Positions 17,570-27,258 of a DNA stretch of 64,000 bases are shown one piece after another. The notes under the pieces were generated by a model that searched no databases, was not told the origin of the DNA, and saw only the letters and a program-made list of their open reading frames with translations. This DNA is from JBOGCH01 sp051656645 (lineage in GTDB: Bacteria > Bacteroidota > Bacteroidia > Bacteroidales > Marinifilaceae), in contig JBOGCH010000012.1 of the NCBI GenBank assembly GCA_051656645.1, forward strand, positions 41,488 through 105,487, written 5' to 3'. Every line of letters starts with the position of its first letter. Position 1 is the first letter of the stretch. Made by a program: the position numbers and the translations under genes.

Positions 17570-19315
17570 ATGCTTCAAGTAAGAAATAAGATATCCATCG
17601 TTGCTTACATTATAGTTACTATAATTGTGTTTTATGGTTATACAACCTATTACCATAATCAAAGTGTCTTCCAAGCGTCCATGATTAATTTTCAGCATCA
17701 TTCAAATTTCTTTATTGAATTGTTAAAATATCCAGGAGGAATGGCCAATTATATAAGCTTATTCTTTGTGCAGTATTTTGATGTTAGTGGTGTTGCGGGT
17801 ATAATACTTGCATTGATGTCTATAATTTTATATACCGTCTTACGCGGTATTCTGAGAAATTTTGATTGTGGTAACGGTTTTCTACCTCGACTCGTGTCAA
17901 TAGTTACAGTATGTGCATTTCTTACTCAGCATAGCTATTATGATTACATGCTGAGTCAAAGTGTTCATGTTTTATTCTTTTACTTAGGAATTTATGCTGT
18001 ATCTTTTATACGCACCAATTCTAACCGCTTATCGATTTTATTGTTGCTTTTTCCGGCATTCATCACTTTACTTAGTGGTGGAATGTTAATACTCTGGTAC
18101 ACATTAGTAATGATATTATTGTCCAAAGGACAAGTAACAAAACCAATTATTATAGCGATTGGTATTCTGCTGCTTATGTTTGGTGGGAGCGCATGGCTAT
18201 GGGTTAATTATTTTTTTATTGATTATACGCATATATGGCGTTTTTGGAGTGTCCCGTTTGAAAAAACGACGAATATATGGTCTTTGCTTTTATTTGCACC
18301 TATGATAATTTTATTACTACTGCCGAGAATGCGTAGTATCGTAAGTAGTAAATGGACTACGATTATTGAATTATCAGCATATGCATCTATGTTTGTGTTG
18401 ATGTATAGTTTAAATTACTATTCAAATGCTGACGTATTTATTGGATTAATTAATGAAACGCGAAATGAAAATTGGGATAAGGTTATTGAATTATCTAAAC
18501 AGTATAATGGCAACAGAAGCGAAGTAACTCAATTAACAAACTTGGCGCTAAATAAGAAGGGTGTACTTGGAGACTCGCTATTCACCTGTCCGCAGAAGGG
18601 ACTTGAAGGACTATTTTATAATGTAAGTAGTAATTATTTCAACAGAATCATTAATCATGAAATATTTTATCAGTTAGGTGTTTATAACGAAGCACTACAT
18701 TGGGCTAGCGAGGCTTTAGGTACTACACTTAGCAAGAAGTCCATATATCTCCAAAAGCGCATAGCTACAGCGTTGATCCATCTGAACAAGCCTGAGGCTG
18801 CAAGGAAATATTTATATGCAATATATTATAATAATGGACAAAAGGAGTGGGTAAAAGAAAGATTAAAGTCATTGAAGAAATTTGATGATTCTAGTCCTTC
18901 GTTACAGTCGTTTGTAAGCGAAGATTTTCAGATATGCTCTTTTGGACCAATGTATGATTTAGTAGAATTGAGCCGTATATATCCTCATAATGTAATGATA
19001 AGAGATTATTTATTGTGTGCGTTCCTACTTGAAGGTAAAATACGCGATTTTTATTCATTCCTAAATATATACTTTCCTCCATATCGGGAAGAGCCAATAC
19101 CATCAATATATGATCAGGCTCTAATCATAGTGGAGCGTTCTGGTATTGATAAATTGGCGATGGATAAATATGTAATTAATAAGGAGATACGTAGTCAATA
19201 TAAACAGTATGGTTTTTCCTATAATAATCAGAATGTGAAAGAGAATTTAGCGTGGTTAAATGAAAACTATGGGAATACGTTGTGGTATTATTATCATTTT
19301 AATGATGTAAAGTAA
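17570..19315 (+). CDS. Multi-pass membrane protein with soluble C-terminal half (DUF6057-like)
   Basis: The N-terminal half (about residues 8-285) has roughly eight hydrophobic segments, for example ISIVAYIIVTIIVFYG, VAGIILALMSIILYTVL, SILLLLFPAFITLLSGG and PIIIAIGILLLMFGG. The C-terminal half is hydrophilic and helix-rich with TPR-like stretches (FYQLGVYNEALHWASEALG, LHLNKPEAARKYL pattern). It resembles a Bacteroidales family that I recall as DUF6057, but I cannot check this. The next gene starts 6 nt after its stop and encodes a PD40 lipoprotein with a CxxCH motif, so the two probably work together at the inner membrane and periplasm. Function is unknown. Confidence 0.75.
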   Translation: MLQVRNKISIVAYIIVTIIVFYGYTTYYHNQSVFQASMINFQHHSNFFIELLKYPGGMANYISLFFVQYFDVSGVAGIILALMSIILYTVLRGILRNFDCGNGFLPRLVSIVTVCAFLTQHSYYDYMLSQSVHVLFFYLGIYAVSFIRTNSNRLSILLLLFPAFITLLSGGMLILWYTLVMILLSKGQVTKPIIIAIGILLLMFGGSAWLWVNYFFIDYTHIWRFWSVPFEKTTNIWSLLLFAPMIILLLLPRMRSIVSSKWTTIIELSAYASMFVLMYSLNYYSNADVFIGLINETRNENWDKVIELSKQYNGNRSEVTQLTNLALNKKGVLGDSLFTCPQKGLEGLFYNVSSNYFNRIINHEIFYQLGVYNEALHWASEALGTTLSKKSIYLQKRIATALIHLNKPEAARKYLYAIYYNNGQKEWVKERLKSLKKFDDSSPSLQSFVSEDFQICSFGPMYDLVELSRIYPHNVMIRDYLLCAFLLEGKIRDFYSFLNIYFPPYREEPIPSIYDQALIIVERSGIDKLAMDKYVINKEIRSQYKQYGFSYNNQNVKENLAWLNENYGNTLWYYYHFNDVK

Positions 19316-19321
19316 AAAAAT

Positions 19322-20767
19322 ATGGTGTATCGGATTTTAGTATTGGCATTTGTGTTAATGAGTTGTCAGAAACAGCCAAAAGATGTGGAGAAAATTAGGC
19401 TGTTGCCATCAATTATACCAGATTATAAAGATGTGGTTATACCTAAAAACATAGCTCCTCTTAATTTTTATTTATCTGATTATTGTAATCAAGTATGCGC
19501 TGATTTTATAATTGGCGACTCATTGTTTTTGCGTATTAATGAAAAAAAGACAATCGCCGTAGATCCTTCTAAGTGGAAAGTAATGTTGGCCTATGCTTAT
19601 GCAACAAAGCTGCCTGTCAATGTTGTTTTGACTAAGAAACTTGATGGTAAATGGTTAGAGTATGAGCCATTTTCTTTTTTCGTAAAAGAGGATATAGACT
19701 CTTATATAAGTTATCGTTTAATTCCTCCCGGTTATGAAAATTGGGATAAAATGAATATATACCAACGTGACTTGACAAGTTTCGATGTAAAAACAATATT
19801 ATCTAATCAACAAACAAATAACGGTTGTATTAATTGTCATACTTCCTCTGCTAACCATGAATCAAAATATATAGTTCATGCTCGTGGTAAAACAAGTGGA
19901 ACACTATTGGTTGATGGTGACAAGAAAATGATGCTAAATGGACAAATAAAGAATCTACCTAATGGACTAACCTATCCATCGTGGCATCCTAGTGGAAATT
20001 ATATTGCTTTTTCCTCAAATAAGACTGCTCAATTTTTTCATTCATCTATATTAAAGCAAATTGAAGTTTATGATAGTGAATCGGATATAGTACTCTTTGA
20101 TATTGATCGTAAATGTATAATGCAAGTACCTCAACTGTGTAGTAAATCATATAATGATACTTATCCTCAATGGGATAATAATGGCGAAACATTGTATTTC
20201 TGCCGTACGGACACAATACAATCAATAGAGCAATATAAGAGAATAAAATACACATTATGTTCCATTGCATTTAATGCGGCGGACAGGACTTTTGCGAATA
20301 AAATAGATACTGTTTTATGCTTGCCAAGCAGCATTGTTTTCCCACAAATATCACCCTGCAGTGGATATATCTCTTTTACAACATTAGATTATGGATGTTT
20401 TCCTATTTGGCATAAGGAATCGGATATCCATATTATGGATATAAATACCAAAAGTATTCTGCCATCAGAACACAATAGTAATTTTTCTGACAGTTACCAT
20501 AAGTGGTCTAGTAATGGAAAATGGTTAATGTTTACATCAAGGCGCGATGACGATTGGCATTCTAGGTTGTATTTTACCTATATCAATGAGGATGGACAAA
20601 GCAGCAAACCATTTATATTGCCACAGAATGAGTTTGAGGTGGATTATCCGCAGTTATTTTCATATAATGTGCCACAATTTCTAAAAAATCCAATTAAAGA
20701 GCAGCCAAGTACATTAGCGCGTGTGATGAAAGGATATAAGCAAACTATTGAAATGTCAGAACACTAG
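19322..20767 (+). CDS. PD40/TolB-like propeller lipoprotein with a CxxCH motif
   Basis: A 481-residue predicted lipoprotein with lipobox LMSC (lipidated Cys near residue 15). About residues 60-165 form a domain of unknown type. At residues 169-173 is CINCH, the signature for covalent c-type heme attachment, in the context NNGCINCHTSSANHES. After it, several PD40 beta-propeller repeats can be seen: LTYPSWHPSGNYIAFSSN, TYPQWDNNGETLYFCRT and YHKWSSNGKWLMFTSRRDD. A single CxxCH could also bind metal or be incidental, so heme is not proven. It follows the membrane-protein gene by 6 nt, indicating one operon. An electron-transfer or surface-sensing role is possible. Confidence 0.8.
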   Translation: MVYRILVLAFVLMSCQKQPKDVEKIRLLPSIIPDYKDVVIPKNIAPLNFYLSDYCNQVCADFIIGDSLFLRINEKKTIAVDPSKWKVMLAYAYATKLPVNVVLTKKLDGKWLEYEPFSFFVKEDIDSYISYRLIPPGYENWDKMNIYQRDLTSFDVKTILSNQQTNNGCINCHTSSANHESKYIVHARGKTSGTLLVDGDKKMMLNGQIKNLPNGLTYPSWHPSGNYIAFSSNKTAQFFHSSILKQIEVYDSESDIVLFDIDRKCIMQVPQLCSKSYNDTYPQWDNNGETLYFCRTDTIQSIEQYKRIKYTLCSIAFNAADRTFANKIDTVLCLPSSIVFPQISPCSGYISFTTLDYGCFPIWHKESDIHIMDINTKSILPSEHNSNFSDSYHKWSSNGKWLMFTSRRDDDWHSRLYFTYINEDGQSSKPFILPQNEFEVDYPQLFSYNVPQFLKNPIKEQPSTLARVMKGYKQTIEMSEH

Positions 20768-20828
20768 ATATGTAACAAATTAATTTGTGATGTTTCAATA
20801 ATCTAGGACTTAATTGCTATTATTTTCC

Positions 20829-20836
20829 TACATTTG
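20829..20836 (+). promoter_or_regulatory. Probable -7 box for trmD-cinA
   Basis: TACATTTG matches TAnnTTTG and lies 24 nt before the trmD ATG. This argues against a longer TrmD start at 20834, which overlaps the box. Confidence 0.5.
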
Positions 20837-20860
20837 TATGAATGTTTTCATAGAATAAAT

Positions 20861-21541
20861 ATGCGTATAGATATATTAAGCGTTGTGCCGGAATTATTGA
20901 CAAGTCCGTTAAATCATTCCATTATAAAGAGAGCACAAGATAAAGGAGTTGTAGAGATTCATGTACATAACTTAAGAGATTGGTCTAAGGACAAATTTAA
21001 ACGTGTGGATGATTATCCGTTTGGTGGAGAGGCAGGTATGGTTATGACAATCCAACCTATATATGATGCCATAATGGAATTGACATCCCAGCGCAAATAT
21101 GATGAGATAATATATACTTCTCCGGATGCCGAAACTTTTAATCAAAAGACTGCGAATGAGCTATCTTTGAAGGAAAATATAATTATATTGTGTGGACATT
21201 ACAAGGGAATTGATCATCGTATTAGAGAACACCTTATTACTCGAGAGATATCTGTTGGTGACTTTGTACTCACTGGTGGCGAATTACCTGCTTGCATAAT
21301 GACAGATGCTATTGTACGTTTAATTCCAGGAGCAATGAGTGATGAAACATCAGCACTTTCCGATTCGTTTCAGGATGACTTGTTAGCTGCACCTGTATAC
21401 ACACGTCCGGCAGACTACAATGGTTGGAAAGTACCAGAAGTGCTTTTATCAGGTAATCATGCAAAAATCAAAGCATGGCAAGAGAAACAGGCGTTTGAGC
21501 GTACGAAACAATTACGTCCAGATTTATTGGAAAAACTATAA
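20861..21541 (+). CDS. trmD: tRNA (guanine-N1-)-methyltransferase
   Basis: TrmD uses SAM to methylate guanosine 37 next to the anticodon of tRNAs that read CNN codons, which prevents frameshifting. The 226-residue protein has the knotted SPOUT fold motifs: MRIDILSVVPEL at the start, the DDYPFGGEAGMVM loop near residue 50, the IILCGHYKGIDHRI segment, and the conserved EISVGDFVLTGGELPA. The C-terminal PEVLLSGNHAKIKAWQ helix binds the tRNA. The start is the ATG before RIDIL, 24 nt after the -7 box. cinA begins 6 nt after its stop, so they are co-transcribed. Confidence 0.97.
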   Translation: MRIDILSVVPELLTSPLNHSIIKRAQDKGVVEIHVHNLRDWSKDKFKRVDDYPFGGEAGMVMTIQPIYDAIMELTSQRKYDEIIYTSPDAETFNQKTANELSLKENIIILCGHYKGIDHRIREHLITREISVGDFVLTGGELPACIMTDAIVRLIPGAMSDETSALSDSFQDDLLAAPVYTRPADYNGWKVPEVLLSGNHAKIKAWQEKQAFERTKQLRPDLLEKL

Positions 21542-21547
21542 TACACA

Positions 21548-22774
21548 ATGAAAGCAATTATAATTACAATTGGCGATGAACTACTAATGGGCCAAGTTGT
21601 AGATACTAACTCGCAGTATATTGCGCGTAGATTAACACATCTTGGTATTGAAATTCAATCTATTCGTTCCATTCAAGATGATAGGGATGAAATTTGGAAT
21701 ACAGTTGACAGCGCTCTTCAAGAGGTTGATTTGGTTATGGTTACCGGTGGACTTGGTCCGACGAATGACGATATTACGAAATCAGTATTAGCAAAATATT
21801 TCAATACTAAATTATCACTTAATGAGCAGGCATTGGGATGGATAGAAGAACTCCTTTCGGGACGAAGTGTTCCAATGAATGAGTTGAATCGTTCGCAAGC
21901 AATGTTGCCTGAGAATTGTGAGTTATTACGTAATTATAAAGGCACTGCAGCAGGAATGTGGTTTAGAAAAGGATGGAAATCACTAATATCACTGCCTGGC
22001 GTACCATTTGAAATGGAACATCTTTTGGATGAATATGTTATACCTAAGCTTAAAAAAGAGAATCCTAAAGTAGTTCTTGATTATCGTATGGTAAAAGTCT
22101 ATGGAATTCCTGAGTCAGAGTTAGCTATTCGTTTGGCCGATTTTGAGAAAACCCTATACGATGGAATGAAGTTAGCCTATCTACCATCAGCTGGCTACGT
22201 CCGTTTGCGTTTAACCGCAACAGGAATGACATTGAAATCGCTAGATGAACGTTACGTTGCGTTAAAAACGTTATTGGAAGGATTACGTTTTGTTGAGGGC
22301 GAAACAGAAGGATTAGAGAATGAGCTTAAAACATGGCTAAACGGACGAACCGTGGCAACTGCAGAAAGTTGTACGGGTGGAAATATTGCGCATTTAATAA
22401 CATCAGTATCTGGTAGTTCAAGTTATTTTCAAGGAAGTGTTGTGGCATATCAGAATAGTGTAAAGGAATCAGTGCTTGGAGTAGGGAAAGACGTACTTGA
22501 ACAAAATGGAGCAGTAAGTGAACCTGTTGTAAAAGCTATGGCTGAGGGCATTCGTAAGGTTATGAATGCCGACTATGGTATTGCGACATCAGGGATTGCA
22601 GGACCAACTGGTGGTACCGTTGATAAACCTGTAGGGACTGTTTGGATTGCCATTGCAACGCCCCAGCATACAGTAGCAAAATGTTATCACTTTTCTTATA
22701 CAAGAGAAAGGAATATTGCCAAAGCATCTGTTGCAGCCTTAGAAATGTTGATTTTGGAATTAACCGGAAAGTAA
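21548..22774 (+). CDS. cinA: CinA family protein: pyrophosphatase plus nicotinamide-nucleotide amidase
   Basis: The 408-residue protein joins two domains. The N-terminal MoaB/MogA-like domain (about 1-170, starting MKAIIITIGDELLMGQVVDTN, with MVTGGLGPTNDDITK) is linked to ADP-ribose or NAD-derivative pyrophosphatase activity. The C-terminal CinA domain (about 255-408) carries VATAESCTGG and SGIAGPTGG, the motifs of nicotinamide mononucleotide deamidase, a salvage step in NAD metabolism. It was first named for competence in other bacteria; a housekeeping role in NAD repair is more likely here. It follows trmD by 6 nt and is followed by a short terminator hairpin. Confidence 0.95.
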   Translation: MKAIIITIGDELLMGQVVDTNSQYIARRLTHLGIEIQSIRSIQDDRDEIWNTVDSALQEVDLVMVTGGLGPTNDDITKSVLAKYFNTKLSLNEQALGWIEELLSGRSVPMNELNRSQAMLPENCELLRNYKGTAAGMWFRKGWKSLISLPGVPFEMEHLLDEYVIPKLKKENPKVVLDYRMVKVYGIPESELAIRLADFEKTLYDGMKLAYLPSAGYVRLRLTATGMTLKSLDERYVALKTLLEGLRFVEGETEGLENELKTWLNGRTVATAESCTGGNIAHLITSVSGSSSYFQGSVVAYQNSVKESVLGVGKDVLEQNGAVSEPVVKAMAEGIRKVMNADYGIATSGIAGPTGGTVDKPVGTVWIAIATPQHTVAKCYHFSYTRERNIAKASVAALEMLILELTGK

Positions 22775-22785
22775 ATATTTACGTT

Positions 22786-22813
22786 AAAGTAAGTCGAGAG
22801 GCTTACTTTTTTT
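22786..22813 (+). terminator. Terminator after cinA
   Basis: AAAGTAAG (22786-22793) pairs with CTTACTTT (22802-22809), and the T-run continues to 22813. The hydrolase gene starts 13 nt later, so some read-through is possible. Confidence 0.7.
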
Positions 22814-22825
22814 ATAGCCAGTAAT

Positions 22826-23839
22826 ATGAAACGAAATAAAATACTTGTGGCATTTTTAATTATAATTGGGATTCTAGTCGTAATTTACATACTCGGACCA
22901 CGTGTTCGTGTGGAAGCGCCTACTATAGACTTACCTAAAATTGAAACACCTATCAACGAATTAGATAGTTTAGTTGCATCGTTTGACGCCAATGTATCTG
23001 TCAAAAAAGATAACAATGGTGTAATACATTGGGCTAATGGGCAATCTGAAACAACAGACTATGTACTGCTTTATTTGCATGGATTCTCTGCAAGTAGATT
23101 TGAGGGATATCCGTTAACGGACGATTTCATAAAAGAATTTGGTGTGAATGCATATTTACCACGTTTGGCTGGTCATGGATTGACAGATAGAGATGGTATG
23201 TTAGCAATGACACCTAAGGGACTTTATGAATCTGCAAAACAATCGTTAGTAATAGCATCAAAATTAGGTAATAAAGTGATTATTATGGGTACTTCCACTG
23301 GATGTACGCTTGCTCTAATGCTTGCAGCCGATTTTCCTGAAATGGTAGATGGACTAATTCTGTATTCACCTAATATCCAAATAAAGCAGAAGGCTGCTAA
23401 ATTATTATCGGGCCCTTGGGGATTACAAATTGGGCGAATGGTTTTTGGTGGAGAATATCGCTATACATCAGATTATGGAACAGAAAGTGAGAAATATTGG
23501 AGTTGTGTATATCCGGTAGAGGCCGTTGTATATCTACAACAATTACTAGATGAGCGAATGACTGCAGAAGAATTTGCTAAAGTAAAAGCTCCTCTTTTTC
23601 TAGGTCTATATTACAAAGATGAAGATAACCAAGATGATACAATTGAGGTTCAAGCTGCCAAAAAGATGTTTAATGAGGTTAGCACGCCCGTAGATATGAA
23701 AGAGGAAGTATTATTCCCAGAAGCGCAAACACATGTCATTGCTTGTGAGATGTTTTCTAAAGCAATTCCAGCGGTTAGAGAGGCAACATTTGAGTTTGCG
23801 GAGAAAGTATTAAAGCTACAACCCGTGAAGCAGGATTAG
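22826..23839 (+). CDS. Membrane-anchored alpha/beta hydrolase
   Basis: A 337-residue serine hydrolase, anchored by an N-terminal membrane segment (about residues 6-24) so that the catalytic part is probably in the periplasm. The oxyanion motif is YLHGFSASRFEG, the nucleophile is Ser157 in MGTSTGCTLA, and a candidate His is in FPEAQTHVIACEM near the end. It resembles the carboxylesterase/monoacylglycerol-lipase branch of the fold. The natural substrate cannot be told from sequence. It is convergent with the tricorn gene, with a strong shared terminator between them. Confidence 0.85.
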   Translation: MKRNKILVAFLIIIGILVVIYILGPRVRVEAPTIDLPKIETPINELDSLVASFDANVSVKKDNNGVIHWANGQSETTDYVLLYLHGFSASRFEGYPLTDDFIKEFGVNAYLPRLAGHGLTDRDGMLAMTPKGLYESAKQSLVIASKLGNKVIIMGTSTGCTLALMLAADFPEMVDGLILYSPNIQIKQKAAKLLSGPWGLQIGRMVFGGEYRYTSDYGTESEKYWSCVYPVEAVVYLQQLLDERMTAEEFAKVKAPLFLGLYYKDEDNQDDTIEVQAAKKMFNEVSTPVDMKEEVLFPEAQTHVIACEMFSKAIPAVREATFEFAEKVLKLQPVKQD

Positions 23840-23844
23840 ATATC

Positions 23845-23904
23845 TTGTCGCTATAATAAAACCCCTACACATGACAATGTGTAGGGGTTTTATTATAGCG
23901 ACAA
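23845..23904. terminator. 28-bp perfect bidirectional terminator hairpin
   Basis: The arms (23845-23872 and 23877-23904) are exact reverse complements around a 4-nt loop GACA. The core CCCCTACACAT is followed by T-rich or preceded by A-rich bases, so it can stop transcription from both sides. It lies between the convergent hydrolase and tricorn genes. Confidence 0.88.
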
Positions 23905-23907
23905 GAA

Positions 23908-26900
23908 TTATTTTTTCCGTGCATCAATTTCTTTTAGTAACTCACGAACTGCAGTCTCAAGTTGTAAGTCTTCGCCTTTTACAACCGAGGTAGGAGGATT
24001 CGCTACTTTGAAATCGGGCTCTAATTGTTGGTTTTCCAGATACGAGCCATCGGGTAAACGATACCCAACAATAGGGATACCAAAATATAATGATGGATCT
24101 TGCAATGTTTCCCATGATACACTTGTCATGGTCCCTGGAACTGGCATTCCAACCAATTTTCCTATGCCTCTATTGCGATAAACCCAAGGAGTTCCGTGCG
24201 CATTTGAATAATTGGCTTCGCATGTTAGCATAATCGAAGGTTTATTCCATCGGCGACTTGGCATGTCACAACTTTCTGTGCCACGAATTACTTGTGTAAA
24301 GTACTTCTCGCCACTAAACAGAATTTCAATATCTTCATGCATACGTCCGCCGCCGTTAAAGCGTGTGTCAATGACAATACCTTCCGTGGTATTGTATTTA
24401 CCAAGAATGTCTGAATATATACGACGGAAATTCGCATCGTCCATCCCTTGAATGTGCACATAACCTAAACGCCCGCCTGATAGTTCTTCAACAGCTTTTG
24501 CACGTCCTTCTACCCAACGAGAATATAGAAGACCGGATTCTGATCCTTTGCTAATAGGAATGACCGTTTCCTCCCAACGTTCTTTAGTTGAAGGGCGGTA
24601 TACGGATATTAATGTGTTCTTACCAGCAATGTCCGAGAAATAATCAAGGAAGTTGCGATTAGTACTAATTGTTTCCCCATTGATCTTCTCAATAATATCG
24701 CCAGATGCTACTTTAGAGCGAGGGGTAGCTAATGGTCCACCTACTAGTACTTCATCAATCTTTAAACCATCTTTTGAATATGAAAGATCATAGATAAGAC
24801 CTAGAGATGCTGTAGTGTTACCATTGCGAGGTGCGCGATATCCGGATCCTGTGTGAGATACATTTAGTTCGCCTAATAATTCCGATAACATCTCCGCAAA
24901 ATCGTAATTATTATTTATATAGGGCAGATGACGGGCATAACTTACACCGTAGGAATTCCAATCAACGCCATGCATGTCTGTGCGGTAAAAACGTTCACGT
25001 TCTTGTCGAATTACGCGGTTAAACATGTATTCGCGCTCGGCTGTTTTGTCAAGAATAAATGATGCATTAAATGCTATTGGAGTTATCGCTCCAGAGGCAA
25101 TATTCATTTTTTTCAAAGTGCCACCCAGCAAATACATTTCTTTGCCTTTACTATCCATTAATAAGCTAGCACTCCCAACACCTTTACTAACTAACTTATA
25201 TTCACCTTTGCGCGTGCTGCTTTTCCATAAATCTTGACCTCCTTCAAAACGGGTCAGATAATAAAGAGTCTCACCATCTGGTGTGATATTGGCTCCACCC
25301 ATTGCGGATGAGTTTGGCGTTAATCGTACAATACGCTTCTCAATATCCTCCAATTCAACCGGAATTAGATTGTTTTTCTTCTTGGTGGTATCGGCTTCTT
25401 TATACAATTTATAGTTTTCATCACTCATCGTGAATTTATCATAAGCGTCTTGGTTTACAAATGCAATCATTGCATCATATTGTGAACCCCATGATGCATG
25501 GTTTCTCATACCAAAGCGTTCAGTAATATATAAAATGGCATTGCCATTCATAGCCCAACGTGGCGATAAATCCATATAGCCGCTTTGCGTGATATTCTTA
25601 TATTGTTGCCCATCTGCAGATATAATGGCAACATCAGCATAAGGTTCATGCTTATTGTCATTCACACTCATTACAAACCATTCGCTGTTTGGCGACCATT
25701 CATAATTTATATAACCATCAGAAGATGGGTTTACCGAAATATCAGTAATCTGACGTGTTTTCTTACTTTTCAGGTTATACACCATCAAGTTGTTTCTATT
25801 CTCAATAAAAGCAACCTCTTTCCCGTCGGGAGAGAATTGTGGTAATGTGCGTTCGGAATTGCGCGCGGCCATTAACGGCTTCTCATCAATTAATGTAGCA
25901 TGTGAAAAGTATTTTTCTTCAGGTCTTACAATAGTAGCTTGATATATATCGCGTTTATTATTTCTTTCGCTAGAGTATATTAAAGTACGTCCATCAGCAG
26001 AAAAGCTAGGGCATTCCTCAGCTTCAGGAGTATCTGTAATCTGCTTTGTTGTGTTGAAGTCTACATGAGTAACAAAGATGTTGCCACGTACAATAAAAGC
26101 TATCTGTTTTCCATCCGGCGAGACTGTTGACCATGATGCACCTGATGATAGCGACACTCTTTCCTTATTCGCTAGTATATTATCTCCCGGTATAATTACG
26201 TCAACTTTCTTTGGCGATGAGCTGTTTGTTTTAGTGTAAATCTCACCATCATAGTTCATACATAAAGTTCCATTATTTGCAATGGAAAGAAAACGTACCG
26301 GATGTTTCTTAAAGTTTGTAATCTTAGTTAAGTTATTAGGCGATGTAATGTCCATTTGATACACATTCATTGATTGCCCTTGTTCGCTAAGAAAATAGAC
26401 GTCCTTATCATTTGTACCAAATACGGGATTTAAATCTTCTCCGGGGTTAGTATAAATAGGCGTATGTGTGCTATTATTTAGATCATATAAGTAAATGTCT
26501 CTAGTAATTGATGAGGTATGGTGTTTACGCCAATTATTCTCACCGCCTTTTCTATCTTGATATAAAAAGCGTTTGCCATCTTTACTAAAACTTAAGGCGT
26601 CGGCAGGTGTCGCCAAAACTTGTTCAATAGCTCCATTGTCAGTATTTACCTTGTATAGCTCAGTCATTGAACCGTGCGGATATAGTGCACTTGACGCAGG
26701 ATCTTGTATAAGTGCCGAGAAATAAATGTACTTACCATCGGGTGAATAACTATCCGGAATCTCTCTTAATGAAGTATGAGTAAGTTGACGCACATTACTT
26801 CCATTAGCATCCATAACGTAAATATTCATATTTCCATCTCTGTCGCTGGCAAAAGCAATCTGTTTTCCGTCTGGACGCCATATCGGATTGTAATCATAAG

Positions 26901-27087
26901 ATGGGGTGGTTGTAAGCTGTTTGGCTTCGCCGCCAGTAGTTGGGACAGTGTAGATATCGCCTTTGTAATTAAACGCAATTGTCTCTCCACTAGGGGAAAT
27001 CTTAGGGTAGCGTAGCCATAATGGCGCAGCCATGGAAATCCCGGCCGAAAAGCACAAAGCACCAATAAGTGATAGAATTCTCTTCAT
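23908..27087 (-). CDS. Tricorn-type protease (S41 family, PDZ domain), exported
   Basis: A 1059-residue peptidase that should cut oligopeptides in the periplasm. It has a signal peptide (about 1-20). The N-terminal two thirds form propellers with many PD40/TolB repeats such as SPSGETIAFNYKGDIYT, WRPDGKQIAFASDRDG and FSPDGKEVAFIENR. A PDZ-like domain spans about residues 755-835. The S41 catalytic part holds Ser744-His745 in LNVSHTGSG, the substrate-binding VIDTRFNGGGRMHED, and the nucleophile Ser961 in ANYSNAHGTP; these match the catalytic residues of archaeal tricorn. The acidic member is probably the Glu in the terminal VVKGEDLQLE. The length is normal. A -7 box lies 28 nt upstream, and the gene is monocistronic. 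Confidence 0.95.
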   Translation of the reverse strand: MKRILSLIGALCFSAGISMAAPLWLRYPKISPSGETIAFNYKGDIYTVPTTGGEAKQLTTTPSYDYNPIWRPDGKQIAFASDRDGNMNIYVMDANGSNVRQLTHTSLREIPDSYSPDGKYIYFSALIQDPASSALYPHGSMTELYKVNTDNGAIEQVLATPADALSFSKDGKRFLYQDRKGGENNWRKHHTSSITRDIYLYDLNNSTHTPIYTNPGEDLNPVFGTNDKDVYFLSEQGQSMNVYQMDITSPNNLTKITNFKKHPVRFLSIANNGTLCMNYDGEIYTKTNSSSPKKVDVIIPGDNILANKERVSLSSGASWSTVSPDGKQIAFIVRGNIFVTHVDFNTTKQITDTPEAEECPSFSADGRTLIYSSERNNKRDIYQATIVRPEEKYFSHATLIDEKPLMAARNSERTLPQFSPDGKEVAFIENRNNLMVYNLKSKKTRQITDISVNPSSDGYINYEWSPNSEWFVMSVNDNKHEPYADVAIISADGQQYKNITQSGYMDLSPRWAMNGNAILYITERFGMRNHASWGSQYDAMIAFVNQDAYDKFTMSDENYKLYKEADTTKKKNNLIPVELEDIEKRIVRLTPNSSAMGGANITPDGETLYYLTRFEGGQDLWKSSTRKGEYKLVSKGVGSASLLMDSKGKEMYLLGGTLKKMNIASGAITPIAFNASFILDKTAEREYMFNRVIRQERERFYRTDMHGVDWNSYGVSYARHLPYINNNYDFAEMLSELLGELNVSHTGSGYRAPRNGNTTASLGLIYDLSYSKDGLKIDEVLVGGPLATPRSKVASGDIIEKINGETISTNRNFLDYFSDIAGKNTLISVYRPSTKERWEETVIPISKGSESGLLYSRWVEGRAKAVEELSGGRLGYVHIQGMDDANFRRIYSDILGKYNTTEGIVIDTRFNGGGRMHEDIEILFSGEKYFTQVIRGTESCDMPSRRWNKPSIMLTCEANYSNAHGTPWVYRNRGIGKLVGMPVPGTMTSVSWETLQDPSLYFGIPIVGYRLPDGSYLENQQLEPDFKVANPPTSVVKGEDLQLETAVRELLKEIDARKK

Positions 27088-27114
27088 AGGTATTTGATTA
27101 TGTATTGATTTTTA

Positions 27115-27122
27115 CAAATATA
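27115..27122 (-). promoter_or_regulatory. Probable -7 box for the tricorn gene
   Basis: On the minus strand this reads TATATTTG, a full TAnnTTTG match, 27 nt before the ATG at 27087. No clear -33 TTTG is seen. Confidence 0.5.
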
Positions 27123-27204
27123 GCGACAATCATACCATTATTTTGTACGTGAAATTGTTAATAAAATTTTAATGTTTCATGCATTAATGACATGTTTAAA
27201 TAAA

Positions 27205-27236
27205 AAGCGGAGAGATTGAAAACAATCCCTCCGCTT
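27205..27236 (-). terminator. Terminator after the carboxyltransferase gene
   Basis: On the minus strand AAGCGGAGGGATT pairs with AATCTCTCCGCTT with one mismatch, followed by the T-rich TTTATTTAAA. It lies 22 nt after the stop. Confidence 0.82.
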
Positions 27237-27258
27237 ATTTGGAATAACAAGTAAAATA

